This document shows, piece by piece, positions 46,844 through 55,396 of a DNA stretch of 64,000 nucleotides (position 1 is its first letter; every line of letters starts with the position of its first letter). The notes below the pieces were generated by a model. The model had not been told where the DNA came from, did not search any database, and worked only from the letters and a program-made list of their open reading frames with translations. A program made the translations under genes and the position numbers. The stretch is from Phyllobacterium brassicacearum (GTDB taxonomy: Bacteria; Pseudomonadota; Alphaproteobacteria; Rhizobiales; Rhizobiaceae). Location of the stretch: positions 45,683-109,682 of the forward strand of contig NZ_PGGO01000004.1 in the NCBI RefSeq assembly GCF_003010955.1. The letters run 5' to 3'.

Positions 46844-48925
46844 ATGTATTTGTCCCTGGATTTTCAGCCCCTCGTTTCAAGCACGCTTCTTGCGTTGCTG
46901 CTGGTGCCGTTGGTCCTCCTGACTTTAGCTGGGATTTACTTTCGCCAGCGCGGTAGCTTGATCCGGCTGTTGGCCGTCCTGGCCTTCGCGATGGCGCTGT
47001 TCAATCCGATCGTTGTCAATGAGGAACGCGAGCCGCTGAAAAGCGTCGTGGCCGTCATAGCCGACCGCAGCCAAAGCCAGGACATTGGCAATCGCTCCGC
47101 CGATACGGATGCGGCACTCAAGGAGGTGCAGACCACCCTCGCCCGTTTACCGCAATTCGAAGTTCGGACAGTCGAGACCGGCCGCGTCAGCGAAAACGAT
47201 GACGCAACATCGACCCGTCTGTTCCAGGCGCTGAACGGAGCGTTTCGCGACGTGCCGCCTGCCCGCATCGGTGGTGCCATCATGATAACGGACGGTCAGA
47301 TCCATGATATTCCCGCCAATCCAACCGGCCTTGGCTTCAATGCACCCGTCCATGGTTTGATAACCGGAACACCCGGTGAAATCGATCGCCGGATTCAATT
47401 TGTCCGCGCACCTCGCTTCGGACTGACCGGCAAGCCCCAGCAAATGACATACAAGGTTACGGGTGCTGGCGAGCCGCAAGGTGGCCGAGCCCATGTGCGC
47501 GTGCGCGTCAACGGCAACGAGGTCAACAGCGAAGACGCCATTGTCGGCGAGGAGATGCCCTTGGAGGTGACGCTGCCGCGTGCAGGTGTCAATATCGTCG
47601 AAATCGTCGTGGATTCAGTCCCGGACGAACTCACCGAAGTCAACAACCGGGCTGTTGCCATGGTGGATGGTATTCGCGAGAATCTGCGCGTCCTGCTTGT
47701 GTCGGGCGAGCCACATAATGGCGAACGCACATGGCGCAACCTTCTCAAATCCGACGCATCGGTCGACCTTGTCCACTTCACCATTTTACGACCACCCGAG
47801 AAACAGGACTCTACGCCGATTAACGAGCTTTCGCTCATTGCCTTCCCAACGCGGGAGCTCTTTGTCGACAAGATCGAAGAGTTTGATCTCATCATTTTTG
47901 ATCGCTATCAGCACCGCGACGTGCTGCCGCTGCTCTATTATGACTACATTAATGACTATGTTCAGAAGGGTGGCGCACTCCTGATTGCTGCCGGTCCCGA
48001 ATTTGCAGGCAACATGTCGATTGCCAACACGCCGCTCCTGTCCGTTCTTCCTGCAACACCGACAGGCAATATCGACGAGACAGCTTTCTACCCGCGCCTG
48101 AGCGACCAAGGCAAACGTCATCCGGTAACGCGCGGACTTGAAGGCAGCGCACAGGAGCCGCCAAACTGGAGCCGTTGGTTCCGCGTCATTGACGTAAATC
48201 CACCCGAGGGCAATGTTGTCATGAATGCCGACGACAGGCCGCTTCTGGTACTAAACCGCATGGGCGAAGGTCGTGTCGGTATGTTCCTCTCGGATCAGGG
48301 CTGGCTCTGGGCACGCGGATTTGAAGGTGGTGGCCCGCATGCGGCTCTTTACAGGCGTATCGCCCATTGGTTGATGAAAGAACCCGAACTGGAAGAGGAG
48401 GCGCTGACTGCAACAGGCAGCGGTCGCAACCTTGAGATCCAGCGCCAGACCATGAAGAAGACCGCTGACCCTGCGAGCATCATCACGCCGTCGGGGAAAA
48501 CACTGTCGGTTCCTCTGACAGAGACAGAACCCGGTATATTCACGGCCGCGCTGCCAACCGACGAAATCGGCCTCTACCAGGTAGCCAACGGCGATTTGAC
48601 AACACTTGCACACGTTGGACCGGTAGACGCGCCGGAATTTGCAGACAATGTCTCCACCACAGCAAAGCTCGATCCGCTTGCTCGGGAAACCGGTGGTGGT
48701 ACCCGCCGCCTCCGTGCCGATGCCGATCAGAGCACCATCGAGGTTCCGAATATCGTTGCCTCCCGTGGCATTGCGAGCGCCAGCGGAGACAACTGGATCG
48801 GGCTAAGACCCACCAACGAAACGGTCCTCAAGAGCGTAGACCGCCTCCCGTTGTTCTCAGGTTTTCTCGGCCTCGCGGTAATGATCCTCGTACTGGGCAG
48901 CATGTGGTACCGCGAAGGTAAATAG
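46844..48925 (+). CDS. Large membrane protein of the MoxR operon
   Basis: 693 residues from ATG 46844 (GGGGAATTAG upstream). Two N-terminal membrane helices (LLALLLVPLVLLTLAGIYF, IRLLAVLAFAMALF), a large periplasmic region with a GATase-like segment (YVQKGGALLIAAGPEF), and one C-terminal helix (SGFLGLAVMILVLGSMWY). The first part shows VIADRSQSQ, a DxSxS-like VWA metal site, and GGAIMITDGQIHD. Fourth gene of the operon, four bases after the DUF4159 gene. Its function is unknown. Confidence 0.82.
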   Translation: MYLSLDFQPLVSSTLLALLLVPLVLLTLAGIYFRQRGSLIRLLAVLAFAMALFNPIVVNEEREPLKSVVAVIADRSQSQDIGNRSADTDAALKEVQTTLARLPQFEVRTVETGRVSENDDATSTRLFQALNGAFRDVPPARIGGAIMITDGQIHDIPANPTGLGFNAPVHGLITGTPGEIDRRIQFVRAPRFGLTGKPQQMTYKVTGAGEPQGGRAHVRVRVNGNEVNSEDAIVGEEMPLEVTLPRAGVNIVEIVVDSVPDELTEVNNRAVAMVDGIRENLRVLLVSGEPHNGERTWRNLLKSDASVDLVHFTILRPPEKQDSTPINELSLIAFPTRELFVDKIEEFDLIIFDRYQHRDVLPLLYYDYINDYVQKGGALLIAAGPEFAGNMSIANTPLLSVLPATPTGNIDETAFYPRLSDQGKRHPVTRGLEGSAQEPPNWSRWFRVIDVNPPEGNVVMNADDRPLLVLNRMGEGRVGMFLSDQGWLWARGFEGGGPHAALYRRIAHWLMKEPELEEEALTATGSGRNLEIQRQTMKKTADPASIITPSGKTLSVPLTETEPGIFTAALPTDEIGLYQVANGDLTTLAHVGPVDAPEFADNVSTTAKLDPLARETGGGTRRLRADADQSTIEVPNIVASRGIASASGDNWIGLRPTNETVLKSVDRLPLFSGFLGLAVMILVLGSMWYREGK

Positions 48926-48927
48926 GT

Positions 48928-49485
48928 CTAGATCCCGCCAGAGTCCGCGTGACGTACCTTTCCCTGTACATTCTGCAGGGAGCGGGGCGTGAGTTCACAG
49001 GCCAGAAACCGTGCCGGATCCACGGGCGCAGGCATCTCGATCTGATGCCCCGAAATCTGACGGAAACCAAAGGGGGCGTAATATGGCTCGTCACCCACCA
49101 GGATGACCAGACTGTGTCCGGCCAGGCGAGCAGCTTCCATGCTAGTACGCATGAGTGCTGCGCCAATGCCCTGATTCTTCCAGGCAGGACGAACTGCCAA
49201 AGGTCCGAGAAGCATGGCCGGAGTGAATCCAATCAGAATCGGCGTCAGCCGGACCGAAGCGATCACATGCTCGCCATTCAGGGCGACAAAAGAAAGCTTA
49301 GGGTCGTGCGGACCGCCCTCGCGAATCCGATAAGCGGCCCGGGTAAAGCGCCCTGGCCCAAAAGCCTCTTTGTTGATGTCTTCTATGGCATCATCGTGCA
49401 CCGGCTCTTCCGGCGCGTAGGTCAGGACATGGGTCAGCATGCTGGGTATCTTTTCGAAGGAGTAGACAATCGCCAAAGGTTTCAC
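48928..49485 (-). CDS. GNAT N-acetyltransferase
   Basis: 185 residues, GTG start; ATG at 49440 is an alternative and gives a more usual N-terminus (MLTHVLTYAPEE). Acetyl-CoA binding motif A is LAVRPAWKNQGIGAALM, preceded by AMLLGPL. The YhbS-like segment ILVGDEPYYAPFGF follows. Substrate unknown. Convergent with the MoxR operon, two bases away. Confidence 0.85.
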   Translation of the reverse strand: MKPLAIVYSFEKIPSMLTHVLTYAPEEPVHDDAIEDINKEAFGPGRFTRAAYRIREGGPHDPKLSFVALNGEHVIASVRLTPILIGFTPAMLLGPLAVRPAWKNQGIGAALMRTSMEAARLAGHSLVILVGDEPYYAPFGFRQISGHQIEMPAPVDPARFLACELTPRSLQNVQGKVRHADSGGI

Positions 49486-49746
49486 ATGTCGCCGTTGGCC
49501 AATACAGGAACGTCCGCCGCTGCTTGAGCGCCGGTAAGGGGTTTCATCGTCGGATGAACAGAATTCCTGCCACTAAATGTCTCCTTTTGTGCTCGCCTAA
49601 CATCAAACCAGCAGGACGTAAAACAAAAAATCGCCTTCTGCGCGAAAAAGTGACGCCCTGTTTACATCCCTGCAGCTGGTGGCATGGATATTAAGGCGTG
49701 CTGACGGGCCAGTGAAACGAACAGCCAATCGCTTCTATGCGATTTC

Positions 49747-50217
49747 CTACCACGTCAGCGGCACTTCCACGCCATCCAATATCTCGGCGAGCCGACGCCG
49801 GGTGGACGGTGTGGTATCCTCTGGCAAGGCATCGAGTTTGAAGAACCCGGCTTCGGCGATCTCGCGAGTGGGCGCGAACGGGGTGGTCTGCCGGAAAGAC
49901 CGGCAGATGTAGAGCGCCACGTGGTCACGCCTGGAGGCATGGGCGTTGTGATAGATAGCGAAAAGCTCCGGCCGTCTGGTCAGTTCGATGTTGCCCTCTT
50001 CCATCAGTTCCTTGGCAAGGGTCTGCTCTATCGTGTGTCCTGTCTCCACTCCGCCACCTGGAAATTGCCATCCGGGAACGTAGGTATGGCGAATGAGAAA
50101 TACCGACCGTGTTGCATCATCAATCACAACGCCACGTGCTCCGAGCGTCATTGGACGATGAAACAGGAAATAGGTGTGAAACAGGCGGTGACGCCATTTT
50201 GAGCGTTGCTTGACCAT
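49747..50217 (-). CDS. NUDIX hydrolase
   Basis: 156 residues. NUDIX box: GGGVETGHTIEQTLAKELMEEGNI, with Glu residues for metal binding (written as GGGVETGHTIEQT and KELMEEGNI). The basic N-terminus (MVKQRSKWRHRLFHTYFLFHRP) is followed by LGARGVVIDD. Substrate unclear. Divergent from the metallophosphoesterase gene. The 261 bases between it and the acetyltransferase hold no gene I can see. Confidence 0.85.
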   Translation of the reverse strand: MVKQRSKWRHRLFHTYFLFHRPMTLGARGVVIDDATRSVFLIRHTYVPGWQFPGGGVETGHTIEQTLAKELMEEGNIELTRRPELFAIYHNAHASRRDHVALYICRSFRQTTPFAPTREIAEAGFFKLDALPEDTTPSTRRRLAEILDGVEVPLTW

Positions 50218-50298
50218 TCATCCGACCTTGAGTGGAACCCTGACGCTGTGCGACGGTTGTGTCACTGGATTTCGCTTCCATACTCTCATAAAGCTGAA

Positions 50299-51231
50299 AT
50301 GATGTTCCGTCTCGCCCACATCTCTGACATTCATCTATCGCCGCTTCCAGCGCTCACTTTGCGTGAGTTGGTTTCCAAGCGCATCACCGGTTACATCAAC
50401 TGGCGTTCAAACCGCAAAGGCTCGATGACAGGCGGCACATTGGACACTCTCATTGCCGATATGCTGGCCCAGGAGCCCGATCATATTGCAGTGACGGGTG
50501 ATCTGGTCAATCTCGCTCTCGACGAGGAACTCGAAACCGCTCAACGCTGGCTGAAAACGCTTGGCGATCCTGCAAATGTTTCAGTTGTCCCTGGTAACCA
50601 CGATGCCTATGTGCCGGGCGCATTGAAAAAGACACGTCGGTTCTGGGAACCATGGATGCGCGGCGATCGTGAAGCCGCTGCAAACATCCCAGTCGAGTTT
50701 CCGTACCTGCGGGTACGAGGCGATGTAGCGCTGGTCGGCGTTTCCTCTGCGCGTGCCACGGCGCCTTTCATGGCGACCGGTGACATTCGAGACCGCCAGG
50801 CGCGCAAACTGGGGGAAATTCTAGATGAGACCGGCAAGCTTGGGCTCTTCAGAGTTATCATGATCCACCATCCGCCTGTGCGAGGCGCGGCTCCCTCCCA
50901 CAAGCGCCTCCTCGGCATCGGTCTGTTTCAGCGAACCGTTCGGGAGCACGGTGCTGAACTTGTGCTCCATGGCCACACGCATCTGGCAACGCGCTACGAG
51001 ATTAACGGTCCGGACTGGAAGATTCCGGTCATATGCGTACCCTCAGCGAGCCAGAGTTTTGGCGGAAATCACAAACCGCCTGCGGCTTTCAATCTGTTCT
51101 CGATCGCTAGAACGAACGCAGGCTGGTCTTGCCAGATGGTCGAAAGGGGAATTGTCGACGACCAGATGACTGTCCGAACCATTCGCGAGCACGACTTAAC
51201 CGTGGGTGCAATCTTCAATCCGGCTTTATGA
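50299..51231 (+). CDS. Calcineurin-like metallophosphoesterase
   Basis: 310 residues from the paired ATGs at 50299/50302. Dimetal motifs: HISDIHLSP, GDLVNLA, PGNHDAY, MIHHPP and HGHTH, all intact. No signal peptide, so cytosolic. Class III cyclic nucleotide phosphodiesterase-like or DNA repair exonuclease-like; not specific enough to choose. Its last 17 bases overlap the convergent membrane protein gene. Confidence 0.88.
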   Translation: MMFRLAHISDIHLSPLPALTLRELVSKRITGYINWRSNRKGSMTGGTLDTLIADMLAQEPDHIAVTGDLVNLALDEELETAQRWLKTLGDPANVSVVPGNHDAYVPGALKKTRRFWEPWMRGDREAAANIPVEFPYLRVRGDVALVGVSSARATAPFMATGDIRDRQARKLGEILDETGKLGLFRVIMIHHPPVRGAAPSHKRLLGIGLFQRTVREHGAELVLHGHTHLATRYEINGPDWKIPVICVPSASQSFGGNHKPPAAFNLFSIARTNAGWSCQMVERGIVDDQMTVRTIREHDLTVGAIFNPAL

Positions 51232-51895
51232 AGGGTGCAAGGCGATCCCAAAACAGTAGCAGCAGAGCGCCGGCGCCGGCCGATGCACCAATCAGAAACC
51301 AGAACGTTGCCGTGACGAACGCACTCAAGCGCGTTCGTTTGGGAGCGCCATAGACCAGACCTCGAGCTGACGAATCCGCATCATTAGAAGGTTCTGCCGG
51401 AAGCAAACTGACCCTTTGTCCTTCCATCAATCGTTGACGCTCAACGATGCGCTCGGCGATATAGTTTGTAACTGCGTCCGCTATCGGTCTTACTTCAGTC
51501 GACTCTGCGACAACGACCCGTCCAAGCCTCGTGTCCCGGACAAACCGGTACGTGCGCCGATCGCGCCCCATCATCACATGCGACGTGGCATCGATCCACA
51601 GTCGTGGCTGCCCGCCTTTGGAGACAGCGAAATCCCATTGAAGATCATCGATTGGTACGTCCTCAAAAACAGGGCGCAAGTCATCGGCAAGGATTTCTAT
51701 CCGCGCAAGATCGGCCTCCTTTGCATCCATGGCGATGTCGCCCCGATCGGCAGCACTAACTTGCGCGCCGCGAATCGCGTCGGCAAGTTTTAGCCTGTCA
51801 TCGGGGGTCTTCTCTCGCATGAAAGCTTCCACCATCCAGTCCGCACGGGTGTGGTCAGGTCGATCCTGTTTTTGAATTTGCACCTTAGACATCAT
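51215..51895 (-). CDS. C-terminally anchored protein, function unknown
   Basis: 226 residues from ATG 51895; an in-frame upstream start at 51961 would add 22. Residues 1-180 are soluble, charged, with a DLQWDFAVSKGGQPRLWIDATSHV segment (given as QWDFAVSKGGQPRLWID). A single membrane helix near the end (FVTATFWFLIGASAGAGALL) leaves most of the protein in the cytoplasm. I do not recognise the family, though small C-tail proteins of this sort are common in Rhizobiales. Confidence 0.75.
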   Translation of the reverse strand: MMSKVQIQKQDRPDHTRADWMVEAFMREKTPDDRLKLADAIRGAQVSAADRGDIAMDAKEADLARIEILADDLRPVFEDVPIDDLQWDFAVSKGGQPRLWIDATSHVMMGRDRRTYRFVRDTRLGRVVVAESTEVRPIADAVTNYIAERIVERQRLMEGQRVSLLPAEPSNDADSSARGLVYGAPKRTRLSAFVTATFWFLIGASAGAGALLLLFWDRLAPFIKPD

Positions 51896-52024
51896 TAACG
51901 ATCCGGCCTGCCAATGCACCTTAAACTTGTCCGAATTCGGCCTATCCTTTGGCTTAAGCAAGGATGTATCTCCGAATTTACTACTCTTCCGAATGATGAT
52001 GGAGAGGCCCCGAAGGGCCTTTCA

Positions 52025-53728
52025 TTAACTGCCGATAATCCGGTTCGCCGCCGAGACAATTCCCTCGAGCGAGGCGGTCACTATGTTCTTGTTGATGCCC
52101 GCCCCGAAGATCCTTCCAGCCGGATGCTCGATTTCCATGTAGCTGATGGCAGCTGCGTCGGACCCGTGCTGCAGTGAATGTTCCGAGTAGTTCACAACCG
52201 ACAATCTCATACCGAGATAATGCGACAATGCATCGATGAAACCATCGACAGGTCCGGTGCCCCGGCCCTCGATCCGCTTGGTTTCGCCGTGGTCGGTAAT
52301 TTCAGCGGAAAGGATCCGCATCCCTTTGTGCTCAGTATCCGGATAGGTGTGGTGATCGACAAATTTCAACCGGGCATTGGGTTGTTCGACATAAAGCTCC
52401 TGGAAGCGCTCATAGATGCGCTTGGAGGGCATCTCCTTGCCTTCTTCGTCGGTGATCTGTTGGATATCCTCGCGGAATTCAACCTGCATGCCGCGCGGCA
52501 GGTTCAATCCATAATCGGCCTGGAGAATATAAGCGATGCCGCCCTTGCCCGACTGCGAATTGATGCGAATGATCGCTTCATAGCTGCGTCCAACGTCCTG
52601 CGGATCGATTGGCAGATAAGGTACTTCCCAGAGCGTCTTGTTTGCCTGCTTGATCGCTCTCATGCCCTTGTTGATCGCGTCCTGATGCGAACCGGAGAAA
52701 GCCGTGTAAACCAGCTCGCCGACATAAGGATGCCTCTCCGGGATCACCAGTTGATTGGAATACTCGTAGACATCCTTCATCCGGTTGATGTCGGAGCAGT
52801 CGATTTCAGGATCGATGCCCTGCGTGAACATATTGAGAGCCAGTGTGACGATATCGACATTGCCCGTGCGCTCGCCATTGCCGAACAAGGTGCCCTCGAC
52901 GCGGTCCGCACCAGCCATCAGGCCGAGCTCAGTCGCTGCAATACCCGTTCCGCGGTCATTGTGCGGATGCAGGGAGATGATTAGGTTTTTACGATTGTCG
53001 AGCTGCCGGCACATCCACTCGATACGATCCGCATAGATATTCGGCGTCGACATCTCCACTGTGGAAGGCAGGTTGATGATCAGCTTATTGTCTGGAGTCG
53101 GCTTCACGATCTCGGTCACCGCGTTGCAGATTTCCAATGCAACTTCGAGTTCAGTACCCGTGAAACTCTCCGGTGAATACTCGAACCGGTAGCCGCCACC
53201 AGCCTTGGCTGCCATGTCGGTGATCATCTTGGCCGCATCGGTCGCGATGGACTTGACCCCGTGCACGTCCTTGTTGAACACAACACGGCGCTGCAGTTCG
53301 CTGGTCGAGTTATAGAAATGAACGATCGGCTTGTGAGCGCCTTCCAAGGACTCGAAAGTGCGGGTGATCAACTCGGGCCGACACTGCACCAGCACCTGCA
53401 GCGAAACGTCGGGTGAGGAATTGCCTTCTTCCACGCACCAGCGAGCGAAATCGAAATCCGTCTGGGAGGCCGAAGGAAATCCAATTTCTATTTCCTTGAA
53501 ACCCATGTCGAGCAACAGCGCAAACATACGCACTTTGCGGTCGTGCCCCATTGGATCGATGAGTGCTTGATTTCCATCGCGCAAATCGACCGAACACCAG
53601 ATCGGTGCCTTTTCGATGCGCTTGGACGGCCACTGCCGGTCCTTGAGTTCAACGAAAGGATAGGGCTCATATTTCTTGGCTGCGCTGGGCATGCCCGCAT
53701 TTTGTCGAGGGGCGATCATATCGGTCAT
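52025..53728 (-). CDS. leuA: 2-isopropylmalate synthase, long form
   Basis: 567 residues from ATG 53728 (GAGAAG upstream). First committed step of leucine synthesis: acetyl-CoA plus 2-oxoisovalerate. HMGL-type barrel with SVDLRDGNQAL, HPHNDRGTG and GNGERTGN; C-terminal regulatory LeuA dimer domain for leucine feedback. The start region KYEPYPFVELKDRQWP marks the type 2 (Corynebacterium-like) LeuA. Preceded by a leucine-rich leader ORF and attenuator hairpins (53815-53975). Confidence 0.97.
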   Translation of the reverse strand: MTDMIAPRQNAGMPSAAKKYEPYPFVELKDRQWPSKRIEKAPIWCSVDLRDGNQALIDPMGHDRKVRMFALLLDMGFKEIEIGFPSASQTDFDFARWCVEEGNSSPDVSLQVLVQCRPELITRTFESLEGAHKPIVHFYNSTSELQRRVVFNKDVHGVKSIATDAAKMITDMAAKAGGGYRFEYSPESFTGTELEVALEICNAVTEIVKPTPDNKLIINLPSTVEMSTPNIYADRIEWMCRQLDNRKNLIISLHPHNDRGTGIAATELGLMAGADRVEGTLFGNGERTGNVDIVTLALNMFTQGIDPEIDCSDINRMKDVYEYSNQLVIPERHPYVGELVYTAFSGSHQDAINKGMRAIKQANKTLWEVPYLPIDPQDVGRSYEAIIRINSQSGKGGIAYILQADYGLNLPRGMQVEFREDIQQITDEEGKEMPSKRIYERFQELYVEQPNARLKFVDHHTYPDTEHKGMRILSAEITDHGETKRIEGRGTGPVDGFIDALSHYLGMRLSVVNYSEHSLQHGSDAAAISYMEIEHPAGRIFGAGINKNIVTASLEGIVSAANRIIGS

Positions 53729-53814
53729 TTGCTTCTCGTTTCCGGCCGGATGCGGACAGTTCTCGCGCAATCTCGGCACTTTCTCAAGCGTTACATTGAT
53801 CTTGCAAAGGGATA

Positions 53815-53876
53815 AGGAGCGATAGCCTCGCGGCGGTTTCGACCGCCGGACGCTCCTCTCAACGAGCCCGGCGGTC
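53815..53876 (-). promoter_or_regulatory. Leucine attenuator: three mutually exclusive hairpin arms
   Basis: Arm A GACCGCCGG (53876-53868) overlaps the last leader codons. Arm B CCGGCGGTC (53849-53841) is its complement. Arm C ACCGCCG (53837-53831) also pairs with B around the loop CGAA. An outer helix can add AGGAGCG (53857-53851) to CGCTCCT (53821-53815). A ribosome stalled on the leucine codons would leave A free to pair with B; one reaching the stop would cover A and let B pair with C. No long T-run follows, so the block could be on transcription or on translation. Confidence 0.65.
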
Positions 53877-53975
53877 GCCGATAAGGTCGAGGAGAAGCGG
53901 GAGGAGGAACGCGCAATTCGTCAGGCCCGCAGAGGCGGACGAAGCGAAGGTCTGGTGGGCCGGGCGCGTTTTCAT
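53859..53975 (-). CDS. leuL: Leucine-rich leader peptide of leuA
   Basis: 38 codons ATG to TGA. Residues 24-31 read LLPLLLDL: six leucines in eight codons (53906-53883), with CTC and CTT used. The last codons (GDRRAR) form the first arm of the attenuator. There is no Shine-Dalgarno sequence, and a promoter-like pair ends about nine bases upstream, which would fit a leaderless start. Below the size usually annotated. The call rests on position before leuA, composition and the exclusive hairpins. Confidence 0.7.
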   Translation of the reverse strand: MKTRPAHQTFASSASAGLTNCAFLLPLLLDLIGDRRAR

Positions 53976-53983
53976 AGGTCAGA

Positions 53984-54012
53984 CAAATAAACGACTGTCT
54001 GAGCCGATGCAA
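53984..54012 (-). promoter_or_regulatory. Candidate promoter of the leuL-leuA transcript
   Basis: On the minus strand TTGCAT (54012-54007), 17-base spacer, TATTTG (53989-53984). Transcription would begin near 53977, within a few bases of the leader ATG. The -10 match is modest. Confidence 0.4.
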
Positions 54013-54033
54013 GTAGATTGGCTTCGAAGTTGC

Positions 54034-54981
54034 TCAGTTCTTTTTGAGCTCGGCGGTCGCACCGGACAGCCATTCGCTGACGACTTTCACATCGTCTTTG
54101 CCAAGACCGTGATCCGACTTGATGGAACGCGCTTCTACGCGAGCGCCATGCGAGCGCAGCAAATCCTCCAGGGCGGGCGCATAGGGTGCATAAAGCTGGT
54201 CGGAAGCGCCGGAAACTGTCAGCACGCGCGCGTTGGCGAGGTTAGCTTCCGAAATGCCGGTCAAGACTGGCATCGAACGCAGGAGCACAGCCTGTTTCAC
54301 CAAATCCGGATACAGCATCATGACTGCATTGACCAGGTTCGCACCATTGGAATAACCGAGGAAGGTCGTGCGGTTTGAATCGATCTTGTATTCCCGTGTG
54401 ACCTGTTTCAGGAATTCGGCAAACGCCTTTGCTTCGGAGCGAATGTCTTTCTGGTCAAAACTGACGGGAGTGAGCCGGCGGTACCAGCGATTCGAGCCGT
54501 CTTGGACCACTCGCCCGCGTACGGCAAGAAGCAACGCGTTGGGTGCAATCTTCGATCCGAAAGAGACAAGACTGGTCTCGTCCTGGCCAGAACCATGCAA
54601 CAGCACCATCGTATCGCCATTTGGTGCTTCCGGGCGATAGATGCGGTACTTGAATGCCAAATTCTCGTGGAGCGATCCTTCGCCTTGGGGAAGAATGTCG
54701 CCTTTGATCGCCTTCTTCAAAATGTTTGCACTGCCTGTTGCAACGATATTGATGGGCACAACCTTCACCGGCTGCTGCGAAACTGCCTTGTTCTGCGGAG
54801 AACAGGCGTCTGCCTTGTCATTTTTATCAACATCGGGAATAGGGTCAACCGTATCGGATAAAACCTCCGCCTTAGCGGTCTGTAGCTTGTCGCAATCGGC
54901 GATGCTGCGGCCGCTTGCAGGAGGCGCCACGGCAAAGAGAGACATACCCGCAATCAGTGCATAAAAGTACAGTTTACCCAT
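54034..54981 (-). CDS. Secreted alpha/beta hydrolase (esterase-like)
   Basis: 315 residues. Signal peptide 1-24 (LFAVAPPASGR). A Lys/Asp-rich variable region to about residue 80, then the hydrolase domain: VLLHGSGQDETSL (oxyanion region), FLGYSNGANLV (nucleophile Ser in GYSNG), a later Asp in VSGASDQLYAPYA and His in SDHGLG. This resembles the YpfH/MhqD carboxylesterase group. Periplasmic; substrate unknown. Ends just before the leuA promoter. Confidence 0.82.
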   Translation of the reverse strand: MGKLYFYALIAGMSLFAVAPPASGRSIADCDKLQTAKAEVLSDTVDPIPDVDKNDKADACSPQNKAVSQQPVKVVPINIVATGSANILKKAIKGDILPQGEGSLHENLAFKYRIYRPEAPNGDTMVLLHGSGQDETSLVSFGSKIAPNALLLAVRGRVVQDGSNRWYRRLTPVSFDQKDIRSEAKAFAEFLKQVTREYKIDSNRTTFLGYSNGANLVNAVMMLYPDLVKQAVLLRSMPVLTGISEANLANARVLTVSGASDQLYAPYAPALEDLLRSHGARVEARSIKSDHGLGKDDVKVVSEWLSGATAELKKN

Positions 54982-54999
54982 AAGTTAATCCTGGCAGTT

Positions 55000-55120
55000 T
55001 TAGAGCAAAGGATATTCAGATAGAATCAGTTCTGTTTCTCGGATGGCGAGACAATCCCCTTGACCTTGTCCACGAATTTCCTCCGGCAGAATGGTTCTAT
55101 CTGGATATCCTTTGCTCTAA
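55000..55120. repeat. 121-bp palindromic element, MITE- or Bru-RS-like
   Basis: The left arm (55000-55034) and right arm (55087-55120) are inverted copies of about 34 bases that differ by two substitutions and one indel, with ends TTAGAGCAAAGG and CCTTTGCTCTAA. A 52-base core separates them. It lies in the 415-base gap between the secreted hydrolase and NudK. Brucella-type genomes carry dispersed palindromic repeats of about this size, but I see no second copy here to prove mobility. The rest of the gap (55121-55396) shows no gene. Confidence 0.7.
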
Positions 55121-55396
55121 GGTTAACTAAGCTTGTAAACAGCCGCGGTTACCCGCTCGGCGCTGCCATGCGTATTGGCGCTCGATCCTCAATTTCGGGA
55201 ACTGATGCGTACCGCCAAATTTACTGTCCCCTGACGTACGCCCCCGGCGTCGCATCAATGATGGAGAATTGCATTGCTGGGTGAGATGTGCCCCCGCGCT
55301 GCATCTATGTCAACATAATTGTAACGAAATCATGACCGACTGAAACAATCCGTTACAGAATGTTGCAAGTCTGCATCGAGCGAGCCTTCGAAGAAA

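Noticed and set aside
52000..52024. GGCCCCGAAGGGCC hairpin just after leuA as a terminator
   Set aside because: On the leuA strand it is followed by CTCCATC, with no T-run, so I did not list it as a terminator.
53791..54012. A 73-codon minus-strand ORF across the leuA leader
   Set aside because: It uses another frame from the leucine-rich leader, is Pro/Arg-rich and has a TTG start without a ribosome binding site.
55060..55284. A 74-codon plus-strand ORF starting in the palindromic element
   Set aside because: Depends on the repeat arm for its start and has no family resemblance.
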